From NCBI RefSeq assembly GCF_021130785.1, contig NC_060213.1, forward strand, positions 94,170,501 through 94,234,500: a DNA stretch of 64,000 bases, given 5' to 3'. The notes under the pieces are model-generated. The model was given only the letters and a program-made list of their open reading frames with translations, had not been told where the DNA came from and searched no databases. This DNA comes from Homalodisca vitripennis (Eukaryota > Arthropoda > Insecta > Hemiptera > Cicadellidae). The position numbers were made by a program, and so were the translations under genes. Positions 22,801 to 36,905 of this stretch are shown one piece after another (position 1 is the stretch's first letter; each line of letters begins with the position of its first letter).

Positions 22801-23504
22801 TTATATTATGAGGAAACATCTTGCTTTTCTTAGTTTGTGTCTATTCCAAATGTCATGTTTAGTTAATAATCACACCCAAAAAAGGATTATTGCAAGACTG
22901 AATTGAAACTTGGCATTTATGTTAACCTAATAAAAATTCATCTTTTTGGACACAAAGAATAAATAGACAATACTTTTGTAAGTGCTTATTGTCATAAGAA
23001 ATTAAATATCTCGCAAAAACATTTTCCTACAGGATATTATGAAGGAAAGTTATTTACTGGTTTGTTTTACTAAGAATTTAATCATTAACATACACTATAT
23101 TACTACATTACTAGTATAATCACGACATGTCCAGCATACGTCTCATGTAATAGTAGTTACAGTGCTTCAGGCGAACGTCTTAGCTTCATTACCTTTTAAT
23201 GGTTCCATAACTCTAGCTATTACTATTCCATTATCATTAAAGTGACCGATGATGTAACTATGTAATACTATAGCAACATTAGTTTTAAATTACAGTATCA
23301 AAAACAAAATAATAAATTTTTCTTCAGTTTTACTAAAAAAAATAAAATTTCTTTAACTAAAACTTCTAAAAAAATATTTTTTTCTAAAAATATACATTAT
23401 GTTGCAATTATGTAATGTAAAAATAATCTGTAAATAAGTAAATTTCCAACTCTGCTTAGTTACATGCCGACTGCCAATATGTGTGTGTTACTAGTAATTT
23501 AAGA

Positions 23505-23690
23505 AATGTTGTGGTATCACTTACCTATCAACAGTTTAGTTATTCGCATGGTACTTACTTATGAGTAAAACAACCTCTGTTTGATGATTTAATAGATGCC
23601 CCTTATCGCATTTTCAACTGGCTATAGCTGATTAGATGATTAAACTGTTGTCATTTGTATCACGAATATTGTGTAAACGTAGTGATGAAA
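23505..23690 (+). repeat. Dispersed island A, copy 2
   Basis: This aligns with 2340-2535: CTTATGAGTAAAACAAC, GATGCCCCTTATCGCAT, TCAACTGGCTATAGCTG, GATGATTAAACTGTTGTCAT, then ACGAATATTGTGTAAACGTA. Indels are frequent. Confidence 0.5.
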
Positions 23691-23699
23691 TAATCATAG

Positions 23700-25021
23700 G
23701 ATAGTAAATTATCTTTAAAAGAATATTGCTAGGAGTAAATACAATAGATTTACATTATTTAAAACTAAACATAGTGTCAAATTAGGAAATATTCTGAAAA
23801 TATATTAATGTTTTAAGGTAGAAATAAAGTCGTTTGCTTCACTCCGCAAATGCCTCCATCGATTCATCCGAACCTGCGAGTGAGTTTGTGTCTCTAATAT
23901 ATGTTCATGGACATTGTATTTCCAAAAAATGAGTCAATGCACAAATGGTGGAAATTAGTAACGATGAATGTTTTGCTCATTTTACCTCAGAAGGTAAGGT
24001 GAGGGTATGATAGTTGAGCCATTTACATGATTTTGTAATATTTATGTTTTTAGAAACTTTATTTCAGTTTTGAATTCGATTATTATGTTGAGAAATAATA
24101 TTTTACTATATATTTCGAAAACTCAATACATTTTCTTTGAATAAAGTTATTAACGATTATATTTCTGCTCAGTAGCAAACATGTTATTGCAGGTTATATA
24201 TATTGTAATATTGTTGTTAAAAATATTTATTAGGTCTTACTTTGCAGATTAGTGCTTTAAAAATTATAACAAGATGAATACTTTTCTAATTATTGAGCTC
24301 AAACATGATGATGACATCGTTGATGTTAAAAAATGATAGTAAATTATATAGTTATACGTGAGATGACGAATAGTTACAAATAATAACATGTTTTATGCAT
24401 CCAAAAATACAAATAGTTAATCAACGTCATTAATAGCTCAAACAGCCATTATGAAGATGCAGGTCACGGTTTATTTTGTGTAAAATTAGTTACAAGTATT
24501 GTTTGAAACGTATAATCTGACTATTAACATGTACCCCGCTTTTGTTGAGAACTTTAAGCTAATGTTTACTGTTGAACGCGATTACAATAATTATGTAGTA
24601 TTATTGCTAGAAACTAACTGGAAACTATAATTGCTAAATATTTCTTCAGCCAATTCGTATTGCATAAGCACACGTGTTTTCTTTGCATCTATAGAATTAT
24701 TTTCCTTAAGAATTATATATTCTTGAAGAACTATATATGGAACCCAATGCTCAGCTACGATTGTTTTAATGGAAGCAGAAGTGGGGGGGATAACGATGAA
24801 TGGGTGTTTTATAAACGTAATTTTCACCCGGCTCTCTTACTACTTAGTAGTTAAAAGGTCTCAGCAAACTGGTTATTGCTTCAGTTGCGGACCTGGCTGT
24901 ATGTAAATTCCCCATAGAATAATGGAATGTTATTTTTTCAAGTGGTTTTTATATATGAAATAACACACTACACATCTAGCATTCTAGGTTATTTTACTCG
25001 CTTTATATTGGAAATAATACA

Positions 25022-25068
<47 letters not shown>

Positions 25069-28000
25069 TTTTGTATTCATATATTGTATTTTATGTATTA
25101 AATCAATTTCCAGTACAACAGGTAAATGTGGATTGTATTGTATCGTTTTAACTAACGGTTTTAACTAATTGTTATTGTATATACAATTACTTTAAATATA
25201 TGTAAACATTTATGATACTTCCTAAAATATGTTTAATTAAACAAAGAAATAAACGGAACGGTTAATCAAGAAAAATCCAGAAAGTAACTGTTTTATTTAA
25301 CTGTAGAGCTCAATTAATGTAAGAAATAAGCACACCTAAGTTATTGTATATGCCAAGAATGTTGTAGGAAATATAGAATAAATATTCCAGTAGGGATCGT
25401 AAAACCGTTTAGTATAAGCACATGCTGGCACTGTTACTCTTACAAAGGGTCTCTCGCTCTGCTGTCTACATGAATCCCGTATTTTGAGATAAAAAGTTAC
25501 GAATGAGTTTTTATACGAGCTTCTGTTTTAATCTATCCGTTAAAATTGTATATTTTTAGAATATGGATTATTGTATTGGGTTTATTTATTTACTAAATAA
25601 GTTCTATCGCTATTATAACAATGTAGAGGTGAATACTCATAATTGGTATTAGTAAGTTGATTACAGTTTTAAATATAGTTAATATTCCTTCTCAATAGTG
25701 TTGTACGTACAATGTTTACTTAGGATTTTGTAATGGCACTTTCTGATAAAGATAAATGATATAATTCAAAATGAGTTGAGATTGGGGTCTTTAGTGCTTT
25801 GAAAAAATCACGCTTATGTAATATGTGTATTAAGATTAATTTATCACATTATTTTGAAAATTTATTTATTTATTATAATTTCAATTTAGTATTAGTATCA
25901 TCAAAGATATTGACCAAAACGGGTGGATGGTATAAATATATTAATGTTTAGTATATAATTTTCTACCATGTTCTAGTATCCTATTATAGTTTTTAGGAAA
26001 AGTTTTGTACATATTACTTTGTAAGTATTCACACTCTTTCTTTAAGCTCGTTACTAATAAACCTCAGTTCTTAACCTTATTTACATTTTTTTTTTATCAA
26101 TAAGTATCCACTTTTAGTTAATGTATTCTGAAATTGCTTTTTCCCACAAATTCAAAATCAGATTTTGATTAAATCAAGCATACAAAAACACTTAGAATAA
26201 CGTTTTTCATAGAGAAAACCTTTGTTTTAGATTTAATTTTCTGCTTATTTCTAGACATTAAATGCATAGTGAATTGAATAAAAAGGTTTTAATAGTATAT
26301 GGATATCGTAACACTTAATAATGTACAAAGTGTGGATATCTGAGACTGATAAAGGACAGGTGCAGTGGTCGTGACCTTTGACCTTAAATTACCTCACCGT
26401 TAGATCTTGGCTTTTGCAACTGCTCTCACTGCTTATGAAGTATAAAGTGGTATGTATCAATATATTTCCATGTGATTACTAGTATCCATAAGGTATTAAC
26501 TATTTAACGCTATAAAGGCGGCACTTATTAGATATTTATTTAGTTTAGAAATCTATTCAGAATGTCAGGCTCTTTAGCATATTATTCTTTTGGAGTCAAA
26601 CAAAATAATTCGACGTAAGCACCAACCATGCGTCTCAAAATATATTTTAGTATTTCCTATCCGCAACTACACCATGCACCCCGAGGAGATTTGTGCTTTT
26701 TATATGTTTAGGATTTGCTTTATAATGTCCCTATAGAATTTAGAACTAAAAATTTTTACGGCTATAAGCTGTTGAACATTTCTTTTTAGTTTAACGGACA
26801 TAATTTATGTATATACAGCACGGTATAAAATCAGCTCGCTTATAACTGCAATATTATATTAAGTGTTGTACAATGAAATTTGTTTTTCAAACGGAGAGAA
26901 GTATTATATATAAGAAAAATACGTTGCTAAATACATTATGGCGCTCCCTTCATCAGTTACAGGGCATGTGTGTGGTTAGGATAAATACTAGCCTCATTTA
27001 GGTCTGTTTTAAATTTAGCACCTGATGTGTCAATAAGAACACGAATTAATCTTTAGTTCAAAAATATTTGTAGTCTAAAAGTGAGTGATTATACAAAATA
27101 TAAATATTCTATTTCTAGCTTTTCCGTTGCCGTCTTTTTTAGATTTCCAGACGGACTTTTTAGTATTTCAGACGACAAACTTAGCGGAACGTGAAATGGA
27201 GTTAAACTGAATAATCAGAAACAATGGATGTTTTATTATTCTTATTTCATATTAAATTGCAATTTTGTATCAGCTACAAAAATAAATGTAACACATATGC
27301 CTGTAACGGGTTGTTTACAATAAGTTACGTAAATAAATAATCATACATATATTATACAGTTTTATTAAATAACTATTACCTTGTGCATAAATAGTATATT
27401 TTATCAAACGATAACTACGATGAAAAACAGTGTAAGAATTTCCCCTTTAATTGCAAATAAATAAATATACAAAACGTAATTATTTTCACTTATAGCAAAT
27501 TACTTTCTACACTATCTATGTTATAGATATTTATTTTGGAAAAATACAGTCATATTCGTTACATCCTGTAGCATAAATTTTCTTTTTTTTTCTTTTACTG
27601 CAATTAATTAATTTTAATGAGGGGAGTGTACTTACCTATTTTTTTTTTAATAATATCCGAGTAATGTACAATTATAATAAATAAGTTTCATGTAAAATTA
27701 TCATTATATATACATATTTCTGAGGGAAACCTATTAATTTAAGAAAAAAGGTCATATGCATTGACAGCGGGAACGTAAATAACTCTTCTGCAAACAATAT
27801 CGGTTTCAATATTATTATTAATGTACTTTGTCCGATTTCACTGTATTTTCTAATAATTAAATCAGTTATACGAGTATTTTATTGAAATGATTGAAGTACA
27901 GGAAAAAAATTTTATAGTGTTTACTACTGATATGGTTTTTTTGAAATTATAGGTTTTTCTTTTAATAAACAAAAAGATAGCTCTAATTAATATTAATTTA

Positions 28001-28600
28001 TAAAAAGGCAACTTATATAACGTGATGATATATTTGATGATGTATTATTTCTTTGTATAATGTGGTAATTGTTGCATAAGTTTACCATTTTTTCCATATA
28101 TAAATGAATAGCCTATAGTTTCAAACTCTAATATTTGAATTAAGTTCTCATAGATAACTTTCGTTGGTTAAAGTTTCAGCGAGATATTCAAGGATATTTA
28201 CTCATTAACCCACAGGTCTTAAAACCGTATCCACAGAACTTTCACAAATAATGATTGTGAAAGATATGATTGGTTTTTATAAGAAAGTCTTGCGTAAAAA
28301 TATCTGCTATTTAAAAAAAACTATCAAGTTTGATATGCGATACAAAGTGTATTAATTGCATCAAGTATTTCATCCCTTACTTTGCGCATTATATGAAAGC
28401 AATATAAAAATTTCACGTAATCCTCTATGTTAAATATTTTATTTAAACATTGTCCTATCGTATTTCCTGCTTTATATTAGTTTCAGGACACGTTATTAAC
28501 AAACTAAACGCTAAATACTTGTCATAATACTTCAAGTAGTTATCTTATTTAATGGAATATCTAAGAAAATTTACACTTTAAACTCTTTTCTGTTATGCAA
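23700..28600. other. AT-rich stretch without a supported gene
   Basis: It contains an (AT)n run at 25025-25066 and a few less AT-rich patches (25380-25500, 26340-26460). None has a domain, bias or splice context I can defend. Confidence 0.5.
25025..25066. repeat. (AT)n microsatellite
   Basis: An AT run of about 42 bp. It inflates the 74-codon frame around it. Confidence 0.95.
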
Positions 28601-28610
28601 ATTCTAGGAA

Positions 28611-28708
28611 GAAAGATGCAATATACCCGGCACGTGGAATATGCGATGGGTACACGGATTTTCTCAATTTATATCCTCTTTCATTGCACTGTGTTCAATA
28701 CTATACAC
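28611..28708 (+). repeat. Dispersed island D, copy 3
   Basis: It carries GAAAGATGCAATATACC, CGGCACGTGGA, ACACGGATTTTCTCAA and GCACTGTGTTCAATAC, in the same order as the other D copies. Confidence 0.65.
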
Positions 28709-30734
28709 CAACTGTTGTCCAGCGCACTCGAGTTTCTGTTTCTACGATAACTTCAATGCTTAAGCTTATTTAACTTACAAAACTCTAAATCAAAATTATA
28801 GACATAGAATAAGCTATTGCATTACAAAAATTTGAGTTTTTTTCTAGGGACAAAGAGTCTTTTTGAATTTCTTGATTTGAAAAGGAGCAATGAATTGATT
28901 GCTTTATTTTGTTTAACACAGCGCCCGTCTCTGCCCAATTACATACCTTTAACTGTTGCGATCAAACCAAATCGTTCTATATATAAAAAATTTAAGTTAA
29001 CATTGGCATATAATAATAGCTGGCAAAAAATATTAATTTTCAAACATAACTGTTTCTGAATAGTTTATTAGTAAATATTTATGATTTAAATATAACCGTT
29101 ATTTTGCTCTTTATTTACCTTTAACATAAATTTTTATTTTTTAAATAACTTTATACATGAAAAATTAATTATATTCAATGTCCTGAACATTTAACCCACT
29201 AAAATTTCAAATAAAGGACGGATGACCCTAGTCAAAACAAATAAAGCATTTGTAATTTACGACCATATACGGAGATTGTGTGCGCGCAACATACATAGTT
29301 ATATAATATTGATGAACGGGATGTAACTAGTGATGAGTATAAACCGGATATTGCTTTTCTGTAAATGTTAAATCAGTTTCAATATTAATAAACGAAACGT
29401 AATGATTTTATCTTGCATTACAAAGTTGATAACTAAAGTGCTTGATTAAATTGCTAAAACTAATGAGAATTTTAATTGGAGCTAAAAATTATGCAGATAG
29501 TTATTTTTACGATTGATCTTAATCATCCTTTTAACAGCAGGAATATATAATATTACGAAATACTCTAATAATTTATAATATACTTTTAATGCCGATCCAT
29601 TATTTACTTAAAGACTGTATTATTCAACTAGCAATTACTCAGGGACTATCTTAAGTACGCTATAGGCGTATTCTTTCAAATAATTAGAATGAAAGTTTAA
29701 ATAGCAATAATACAGATTCTGGAGTGAGAGAATAAATAACATGTTTTTAAGTACTGGCAAGACACAAATTTCACAAAAAATTCCATAATATGTGAAAATA
29801 TTGCTCCATCACTTGAACAATAAAAAGCAAGAGTAGTGCAAAATTTAAATCTATATAAATGTTAATGAAAACAATTCTGATGATAGGAAACTTTGTAATT
29901 TTAAGTATAACCTACATGTTATTTCCTGTCCTAGTAGCGTTTGAATTGTTTCCTCTATTAAGATAATAATACATACATGAGTCTAAAAAGTATAATGTGG
30001 CCATAAAATACCTGCACTAAATCATTTTACTCTACTTCTCGTCTAAAGTATATCAGGTGCTTTAGGTAGTTTTACCTATCTTTACAAAAAAATATACATA
30101 CGCATATCTGAAAAGTATTGTTTAGTCAAAAGCCTTAAACTTTCGGGTATCGTAATATATATCTGGCCTAAATTATTTTTCTTACCCTATTAGGGGTTGC
30201 CACTGAACAAAGCTAATATATATTTATTGTTCTGAAGAGTCTACTTGGGCTAAAGCGTATACGTCCGTACTCTTTCATTTATTTCTTGTTTAAGGTACTT
30301 TCTTTGCCATATTAGCGTTTGCTTTTTTAACCTGATTAAGACACAACATATACATGCATATTAAAATATTTTGATTTAAAAACTTTCTAATACAGGTATA
30401 TTTCTGTTAATGAATGAAAGTGCGTGTGTGATGTCTTATCCCTCCAGGACGGCAGATATATTTAAAATAAAAAATATAGCTCTTATAGAGATTTCAAACC
30501 TATTGTACCATATGTGGTAGGTTAATCTTCTTATACAATAATTACTTTTAGTTTTAAAAGCATACTTCAAGACTGAATATAATTCCATGCTTATTGGATG
30601 GAAAGAAGTACATAAGATTAATATATTAATCCTAGGAGTATACAAACCAAATTAAGCACCTATTTAAAGGAAGGCTATTTAGTTAAAAAATCTTTTGATT
30701 TGATATGTAACTCATTAGACAGCTGTATCTAAAA

Positions 30735-30826
30735 TCTTCTCTTCATAGGACTTGGACCAACAAAAAATATAGGTCTTTTAGGGATGCAAACCTTTCTCAA
30801 CTCCATGGGTGGTTGATGTACATGAC
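30735..30826 (+). repeat. Island G, copy 1
   Basis: This matches the reverse complement of 53903-54020: CAACAAAAAATATAGGTCTT, TTAGGGATGCAAAC, then a GGTGGTTGAT word and a CATGA word. Confidence 0.65.
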
Positions 30827-32041
30827 ACATTTTTGTTTTTCTGTTAAAAGTATAAAACAATTGTGTATCGAATTTTACCTCCCTATGACAGCTGGCTCTT
30901 GCAAAGGAAACATTAGGTATTGGGGTCTTAATAAAACCTCTATTGATGGTATGTATCCTCGAAAAATCATTTTTTTATAATTCTTTGATATGAAAAAATG
31001 TAGTTTCTTTGAAATAAGTCATCAAACATTTGAAAACTGACAAGTAGTTTTTCTAAGGTTTGCCGTCACATTTCAACCACAATGACTGGATGATCTTTTA
31101 ACAACTGTTTATTTATTTGCTGGTAAGACTCACTTTTATCACATTAAATTTTTTTTGGACATGGAGAAGTTAAAAATATAAATATTATTCTTTTACGGGT
31201 TTCGACCTGATTTCAAACCACTATAGATGTTTTTAATATATATAAAAAAGAAGATTTGAAAAAAAATTATGTTCTTAGTATCGCGTGTGTAATATAGATT
31301 CTTTAGAGGACAGCGGCAGTTTAATATCCTAACATATTTATTACTTCCTGGAGTTTATGAGACATACTTTGATAATTTTGTACTTTCTGGAAAACCTGGC
31401 AATTCTAGCATTAGACAAATATTATAGTTAGTGACCGAACGCTTTGTTTATAATATAAAATATATTATTAATATTTATATATATTATTAACATAATATAA
31501 AGATATATATTATATATCTTAACAATAATGTGTATTGTAGTACTAAATATTAGCTGACTGTATTTTTTTCTTCTAATTTGATTCTAAATATAATTTATAA
31601 TATCGATCGCAAATTAGTCCATTTTATGTAGGTTCCTAAAAAAACTTGTTCTTTTTATTAGTTTTTAAAATGTTACTTCCCCTAACCGAAAAAAATATTA
31701 TGTATTTGTTGTATATTTTATTTTTGTCAAAGCCTATTACTCAAAGAGCTAGAAAAATTTTATTTGTGTCTGTCTGTCTGTGATAGTGATATATCAAACA
31801 GGAATATTACAGAATAAAAAATGAAAAAAATAACTCAATAAAATGAAATTTTTACATGTAGTATCGGTTTTAAAAGAATGTGACGATATGTTTTAATTTG
31901 TTTTTATTACTGTAACTGTTGTTATTTCAAAAAGTGCATGACGTTTAATCAAAGTTTAATAATAAACATTTTAATAATAGTAAAGTTAGAGTGCGGTGAA
32001 ACATTGTGATCCCTGACTTTATTTTTATGTGGGTATTGGGG

Positions 32042-32138
32042 AGACAGATGCAATGTAGTTTCAGGCACGTAGACGCTGTAAGGAGGTCACGATTTCTCCC
32101 AAACGATAACGTCTGTCACTTTTACTGTACTCAATTCT
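32042..32138 (+). repeat. Dispersed island D, copy 4
   Basis: Its closest relative is 52672-52772 on the other strand: GATGCAATGTAGTTTCAGGC, CACGTAGACGCTGTAAGGAG, GTCACGATTTCTCCCAAA and GTCTGTCACTTTTACTGT. The frame that is open through this copy (32006-32209) has a stop in the closest relative. Confidence 0.7.
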
Positions 32139-32818
32139 CAAATCCTTGCGGATATATTACATTCTCGAGTTCTGTTTCTACAACTTTATATAAGATATTC
32201 TTGATTTAACGCATTTTAAAACTACAAAACATAAGAACTAACGTAATATTTCACACTTTAATTGTTTATCTATATGAAATTTATTGTATTGGTAAATTGA
32301 ACGTCCAAAGTTTGAGATCATTGCGTTGACCTATCAAGGAGATAATTTAGCGTTGGCTGTGACAACTAAACGTTTGGATAATCAATATGGTTTATTCACT
32401 TGTTTCTTGGCGTATCACAGCCCTCGATGTTTTAGTACTCTTAAGATCAATAATTAGTTATAATTTCCAAGTAAAACAGTATCCTGTTACTTAGGATATC
32501 AGTTCGATTAGGTTTACTTAGTATAGTAAAATGTAACTAGTTATGAAGAGCGTACAGAAAATGTAATTGATCAAAGTATTAAAAAATCCAACAGATGGGT
32601 TTAGGTTTATTATGTCCGAATTTCACTTCTTAATTTGCATATGGACTATAATATTCCTGAATACAAGGATTAGGTTATTTCATTTACACATTGACCAGTA
32701 ACAAACATAAAAAACGTACGATACGAGGAAGTAATATCGTTTATTTATCCTATTCCGTGATTTTTCTGTAGATGCTTTTCACTGCAAGTCTTATAACAAG
32801 GATGGGAAAGGCGTATTT

Positions 32819-33660
32819 CAACCTCCGGAAGGTGAAAATTCATAACGACGAGCCACATCCATGTAGCCTTTTGCAGAATGCGGGAGATCCTTATTGTTTG
32901 TCAATTGCATTGGCCATTCAACTGTAGTTGCGTTAAAATCGCCGGCAACAATCTAGTTTCCACCACATCGGTAATGAACATCCTACAGGTGTCCCGCTTG
33001 TCCTGGTATTCGACCTTTCTTTTAAAATCGGAACTAACTATTGACCTACAAGTGGTTTTGCTTTTTCAGGGTATAGGTTTAAACCTAATCTAAAAGACAA
33101 AACCGAATATCCGCCTCACAGTCGTTCCGTCTGTGATCCACTTTCCTACGCTGAATTCAGAGTATATGATTACTTCTTTCGAACCAAAAGCAGAGCATCA
33201 GAGACCACTTGCAATCTTAAAATGAACACTACAACTGACCCATCCAACTTTTATTAGGACCGCTTTTGTAAGCTTGCTGACACCAAGGGCCGTTAGGTGG
33301 TACTTTGTTTAGTCCCTGATTCTACATATTGCGCAGGATCTTTCAATCTGTCCGTATTTGATTTATGATACTTAGTGATGGCCGTATTGTGCGTCTCGAG
33401 CGTTATAAGACTCTCCAGGATCCATATTTCAAAGGTCACCATTTATTCCAGACTTCTAATGGTTCCACTCACTCTATCATATCGTAAAGGCAGCAAAGAA
33501 GAGTTCACGTTCAATTTTGTCTTTCCCGCCGAGTATTACTTTGAGATAGCGTTGAAGTTAAACTCAGTTAAAGCTGTGAAAAGTGCTACTGAATTTTGAA
33601 ATTCCGGGAATGCCGTGTCTCAGGAACACGTATCTTAAGCCGGCCTATGGAAAGCTGTAG
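32819..33660 (-). pseudogene. Decayed LINE endonuclease fragment (R1-like)
   Basis: On the minus strand 32819-32952 reads IVAGDFNATTVEWPMQLTNN and continues for about 24 codons to a stop. GDFNA is the conserved catalytic motif of the apurinic-type endonuclease of non-LTR retrotransposons. The following EW-M--TN pattern resembles R1-clade proteins. Upstream (33000-33660) the DNA is less AT-rich than its surroundings and contains coding-like pieces in several frames with many stops, so I include it as the likely decayed N-terminal part. No reverse transcriptase follows. The fragment sits exactly where the left arm of the old inverted duplication has about 1.2 kb of extra length, which suggests it inserted after that duplication. 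Confidence 0.5.
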
Positions 33661-34841
33661 AGGACGTAAGATACTGTTTTACATCAATCAAATAAGCAGT
33701 GGGATAATCAGATGCAGTAAAATTGGACTAGTTCAGTTTATTCTTTAGCTTACATTACAAGCAGTATTATATTTACTGTTCACCTGGGGGTTTTAGGTTA
33801 TAGTTTGTACCTAAGAGTTTAGGAGAACAATTTTTTTCAAACATAGTGAAGAAATTTTTATTTCTGTGAGTTCTATTTGTAATTACTTCTGTTAAAGAAA
33901 AAGAGACAGATAACACCCCTTCAGCTTTTCACAATATATTGATTTAAACTAGGTTTAAATTAAAGACTCTTATGTTTTTAAACAGGGCTAAAAAGATTTT
34001 AAACTTAACCTCCAAGTTGATTAAAAGAGTTAGGTGATTTCTGACTCGTAAGATAATTTAACCTAACAGTACGTTCGACTACATCATAAATAACTTTCAT
34101 ATATTAAAACTAAACATTATTGTCTTAGGCTGCTTCGAACTTTAGCAGAATAGCTTACAAAATATTGTAAACTAAAATAACAATTATTTTCTTCTACTAA
34201 TACAGATAACGCGATAAAAATATAGAAATCAAGTCTATTATTACACTAATATGAAATTAAAACTTTCCTCACGTTTATATTACTTAAATTTGAAAAAATA
34301 TTTTAAACAATAAATAACACTAGTTATGGGTTTACAAGCTTAAAAAGTACTTTATGCGTTTCTTACCAATTGTTAACATTTATAGAAAAAGGGAATACAC
34401 AGTTGGTGCTAATATGCAACACAGTCGTTTGCTATGTGTTAAATTATTTATTATTTTGAGATGAAAACAATTAAAAAGTAGTTTAATTTATTAAATAATT
34501 AAATATTGAATGGTTTTTAATTCTATTAAGTTGATTACTTAATGTGATAGCCGGTGATAACGCACTCAAAGCTATAATGCACTAAAAATTTCTAAGATAT
34601 ATTTTTTTTAGTGATAATTATTTTAAGTCTGTTAACATTTTATATTACCTTACAAATATATTTTTAATAATCATAACCTAACATTAAAATATTTTAGGAA
34701 GGGTGCAAAAATTTATTTAAAAAAAGCATATTAAAATAAAATTTAAATATAGATATCTAAAAAAGAATTGTCTATATTTTTGTAAGTATGTGATGCAAAA
34801 AATATAAATTTTTCTAACATTTCTAAAATCATTCTAGAGAT

Positions 34842-34936
34842 TGAACTTTACGATGTTGGCACTGGAGTATTGTACCTGTGTGGAGCACCAAGAGCGAACA
34901 TTATAACAACTTTACTTAGCCTTTGTAAGATCTTTT
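34842..34936 (+). repeat. Island E, copy 1
   Basis: This matches the reverse complement of 51084-51182: ACTTTACGATGTTGGCAC, TTGTACCTGTGTGGAG, CAAGAGCGAACATTATAAC, ACTTAGC and AAGATCTT. The TGTACSTGTGTGG core is shared with island C. Confidence 0.65.
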
Positions 34937-35629
34937 TCTCTGGCATGTTTACTATCTACGTACTTGTTATTTAGTGTGAATTTGTACACTGGTGTTTATA
35001 TTGTTCGAAATAATTTACAGACAGTTGTAGAAGACATTATTGTTATTTCATAACATTACCGCGCTTACAGATGTATCCGTACTGTTTAGGATAGTTCGCG
35101 TATATATGGGGCAAAGTGTGTGTAGGGCACATAGATTCAAAGTTCTTCTAATTACTATAGGAGGAAACTGAGGAATAATTCACTCCCCTTGTAATGGGTT
35201 AGATGCGATATATGGTGGAAATATTAGTCGCCATAAGATTTTATGTGGCTCCTATTTATTTTGTATGTATACCCCATAAAAAATTGCCACACAAAATTGT
35301 GTGTAATAGGCTTCTCTGATGTTTCACACAATATTCAAATTTATAGGTCATATCATTAGATTAGATGTTCAATATTCATATAATGTGTACCACATTTTTA
35401 AGGATATTTTTTTTCTTTGAATTATTTTGGCCATCTTAAGTAACCGTACTACAGCAATAAATTAAATGAATGATAATGCACACTCATTGATAAGACTCAT
35501 CAAAATCCGTTGGAGTTAAAAGCAACATCAGTTATCTCAATTTTTCAATTAAGGAAATTTCAAGTATGTATACGTTATTTCGTACTCGTAATACCATGTG
35601 GAAAGATTAAGGTGTATTTTTCTTCATGT

Positions 35630-35685
35630 GACAGCCTTTGCTAACACTCAGCCAATAAGAAGTTGGTAAATAATCCTTGAAGGTA
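35630..35685 (+). repeat. Island H, copy 1
   Basis: This short match to the reverse complement of 50505-50555 centres on TTTGCTAACACTCAGCCAA. It is supported mainly by its collinear position between E and F. Confidence 0.45.
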
Positions 35686-35959
35686 TGGGCAATGCACTAT
35701 TCTTTGTAATATTGCTATCCTAGACGTTAATATTTTTAAACCTATCCACACGACCCATTTTTGTAGGTATACAGGTTTGTATTATTGTCCGAAGGTACAT
35801 AAAGGAGTGTCCATTCTTCCGAATAAAGACTAAACGGCAACATTATACTACATCACAAAAATGAAGTGAAGAATACTTAAGTTATACTCATTATCTAATC
35901 GAAAGCGTTCTATTAAGAACAAGTGGTAATGAAAAATGATTTTGTATTAAATAATTCAT

Positions 35960-36115
35960 AGCGCTGTAAATAAACGACGAGCTCAGGGATGTACACTGAA
36001 ATTGCGGGTTTTCAAACTGATATTCTGTATCGCTTGTCCGGTCACGAGTAACAATATATGGGGGAAACATCCGACGGTTTGTCGATTTTGCTATCAACAC
36101 TTGGTCCTTCAGCAC
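35960..36115 (+). repeat. Island F, copy 1
   Basis: This is the best conserved island of the old inverted duplication, about 155 bp long. It has GAGCTCAGGGATGTACA, TTTTCAAACTGATATTC, CCGGTCACGAG, then CCGACG and ACTTGGTCCTTCAGCAC, all found in reverse complement at 49940-50100. Frames open here on both strands are not shared by the mate. Confidence 0.75.
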
Positions 36116-36905
36116 GTTCACAACAGGACAGTCTGTAAAAGTCTGTTTTTAATGTTGTTTTATTGGTTATACTGTTTAATCTTCCATTTAAAAGTACCAA
36201 AAATAAACACACATATGATTGTTTGAGTGAAAATCAGTTTTAATGAATGTTTTACTTCTGAAATGAAAACTAGTTACTCAAAATAGATAAATAGCTATAT
36301 TTAACACGTTATTATTTACTTTAAAGTTTAAGTATTTTGGTAAACATGCACAGTTTTAGTCTGTAAACGAGCCCTGATTAAAGGTAAACATAAAAGTTAT
36401 AATGTAAAAATAACAATCCGATAATACATGCCACAATGAGGATAATTCATTTATTACTGTAGCAACCATGGAACAACAATAGACTCTGTTTACCAAAGCT
36501 AACAATACTGTTGTTATCCATTTAAACAAAATATTATTTATTTAGTTTCAACTGTTGTTATCACTATAATTGAGATGCCCAGTACTGTTTAGAATTTCAC
36601 AATAAGGGCAAAACTTTATGTATCCTAACTTTAAATTACTAAATTTTCCTTAAGTTAGCCTAATATTGAATTATTTCCCTAACATATTGAATGTATCAAA
36701 GTAACAGAAAATCTAATACCAACACAATTTTGCGTTTTTGAATATTCTAAATGATCAAGTGTAGCAACATCAACTATAATTTCTAATGATTACTTTCTGA
36801 GAAAATGGCGTAGTCATATACTTGTACTTACAATGTAAGCACATGTACAAGTACAATCATAAATAAATAAGCTTGTGATGATTTCATAACGCGGCCGTTA
36901 ATATT

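Larger units (their letters stand above)
30735..36115 (+). repeat. Left arm of an old inverted duplication (mate at 49940-54020)
   Basis: Five islands occur here in the order G, D, E, H, F and recur in the opposite orientation and reversed order at 49940-54020. Island midpoints are about 30.78, 32.09, 34.89, 35.66 and 36.03 kb here, against 53.96, 52.72, 51.13, 50.53 and 50.02 kb in the mate. Spacings agree except between D and E (2.8 kb against 1.6 kb). The extra length here is accounted for by an inserted LINE fragment at 32.8-33.7 kb. DNA between the islands has diverged too far to align by eye. Confidence 0.65.

Noticed and set aside
31437..31522. AT-rich palindrome (AAGATATATATTATATATCTT-like)
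   Set aside because: Low-complexity AT sequence forms such palindromes by chance.
32006..32209. 67-codon frame over island D
   Set aside because: The closest D copy has a stop in the same register and the other copies have indels.
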